In this document: one piece after another, positions 63,876 to 64,000 of the stretch
How the letters are laid out: each line of letters begins with the position of its first letter
Numbering within the stretch: position 1 is the stretch's first letter
NCBI RefSeq assembly: GCF_014075995.1
Contig: NZ_CP055153.1
Location: 3,410,001 to 3,474,000 of the forward strand
Direction: 5' to 3'
Source of the DNA: Adhaeribacter radiodurans
Lineage (GTDB): Bacteria; Bacteroidota; Bacteroidia; Cytophagales; Hymenobacteraceae
Length of the DNA stretch: 64,000 nt
Position numbers and translations under genes: made by a program
The notes under the pieces: generated by a model
Database searches by the model: none
Told to the model about the DNA's origin: nothing
The model's input: the letters and a program-made list of their open reading frames with translations, nothing else

Positions 63876-64000
63876 ATGAAAAGAAGACCTTTTATAAAAT
63901 TATCTTCGGCGGCAACTGCCGGCAGTGCGCTTTTACCGGTAACCAAATGGCTACCCGACGAAAAAATAAAAAACTGGGCGGGTAATATTATTTACAGCAC
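63876..64000 (+). CDS. FAD-binding oxidoreductase, start only (3' end outside window)
   Basis: The first 41 codons read MKRRPFIKLSSAATAGSALL then PVTKWLPDEKIKNWAGNIIY and run off the window. The twin-basic start MKRRPF and hydrophobic A/G/S run look like a Tat signal, and KNWAGNIIYS is the start of the FAD-linked sugar-lactone/alditol oxidase domain. The substrate cannot be judged from this fragment. Confidence 0.7.
   Translation, partial: MKRRPFIKLSSAATAGSALLPVTKWLPDEKIKNWAGNIIYS

Noticed and set aside
1-64000. CRISPR arrays, rRNA, tRNA or an integrated phage
   Set aside because: No regularly spaced direct repeats, no recognisable ribosomal or cloverleaf sequence, and the only phage-like domain (S74) is in a T9SS-exported protein.

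Overview
The window looks like chromosomal DNA of a Bacteroidota bacterium, most likely order Cytophagales, family Hymenobacteraceae (Adhaeribacter or Pontibacter type). The evidence is a SusC/SusD pair with its own ECF sigma factor, FecR anti-sigma and STN domain; three proteins with type IX secretion (T9SS) C-terminal sorting domains; a PafA-type alkaline phosphatase; PepSY-like lipoproteins; long AT-rich intergenic spaces; and almost no Shine-Dalgarno sequences. The genus is inference; the phylum is secure. No rRNA, tRNA, CRISPR array or prophage was seen.

Layout. 1-1.7 kb: end of a molybdopterin hydroxylase subunit. 2.1-6.5 kb (minus): carbamoyltransferase, a 49-residue DUF5989 protein, SxtJ and an SGNH/TPR membrane protein, a compact operon. 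6.5-14.2 kb (minus): sigma factor, FecR, SusC with STN domain and SusD, a complete cell-surface signalling uptake locus. 14.8-24.4 kb: CocE/NonD hydrolase, a frameshifted membrane gene, a decayed IS1-family element, a T9SS-exported S74 tail-fibre-like protein, small orphan genes, a beta-propeller protein and an SRAP protein. 24.7-36.7 kb: CtBP-like dehydrogenase, beta-helix protein, several short genes, a TonB receptor, a polysaccharide deacetylase, two related 82-residue proteins and a TerB-like protein. 37.4-38.6 kb: an IS3-family element (IS407 type) with a canonical frameshift site. 38.7-50.8 kb: nuclease-fold candidate, acyltransferase, DMT exporter, PafA, an OmpR-type two-component system, an esterase-TPR fusion, and a lipoprotein trio of PepSY-like, SdiA-regulated and PepSY-like proteins.

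51-61.9 kb is the most unusual part. Minus-strand genes encode a T9SS-exported papain-like protease fused to a ricin-type lectin, a tiny lipoprotein with a TTG start, a larger lipoprotein and a 945-residue T9SS-exported M19-dipeptidase-like protein. Divergent to them is a 7TM-DISM sensor kinase with a NarL-type regulator. A near-identical 14-bp dyad (CCCAT-RATT-ATGGG) lies in the divergent intergenic region and again at the kinase/regulator junction, so I propose that the regulator controls both itself and the secreted hydrolases.

61.9-64 kb: an EamA exporter divergent from a CGNR zinc-finger regulator with repeated TWACTAGTAA sites between them, then the start of a FAD-linked oxidase cut by the window end. 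The short genes 3981-4130, 28342-28452, 28530-28706, 35604-35726 and 54461-54628, and the relics at 16872-17176 and 51068-51257, were read directly from the sequence.
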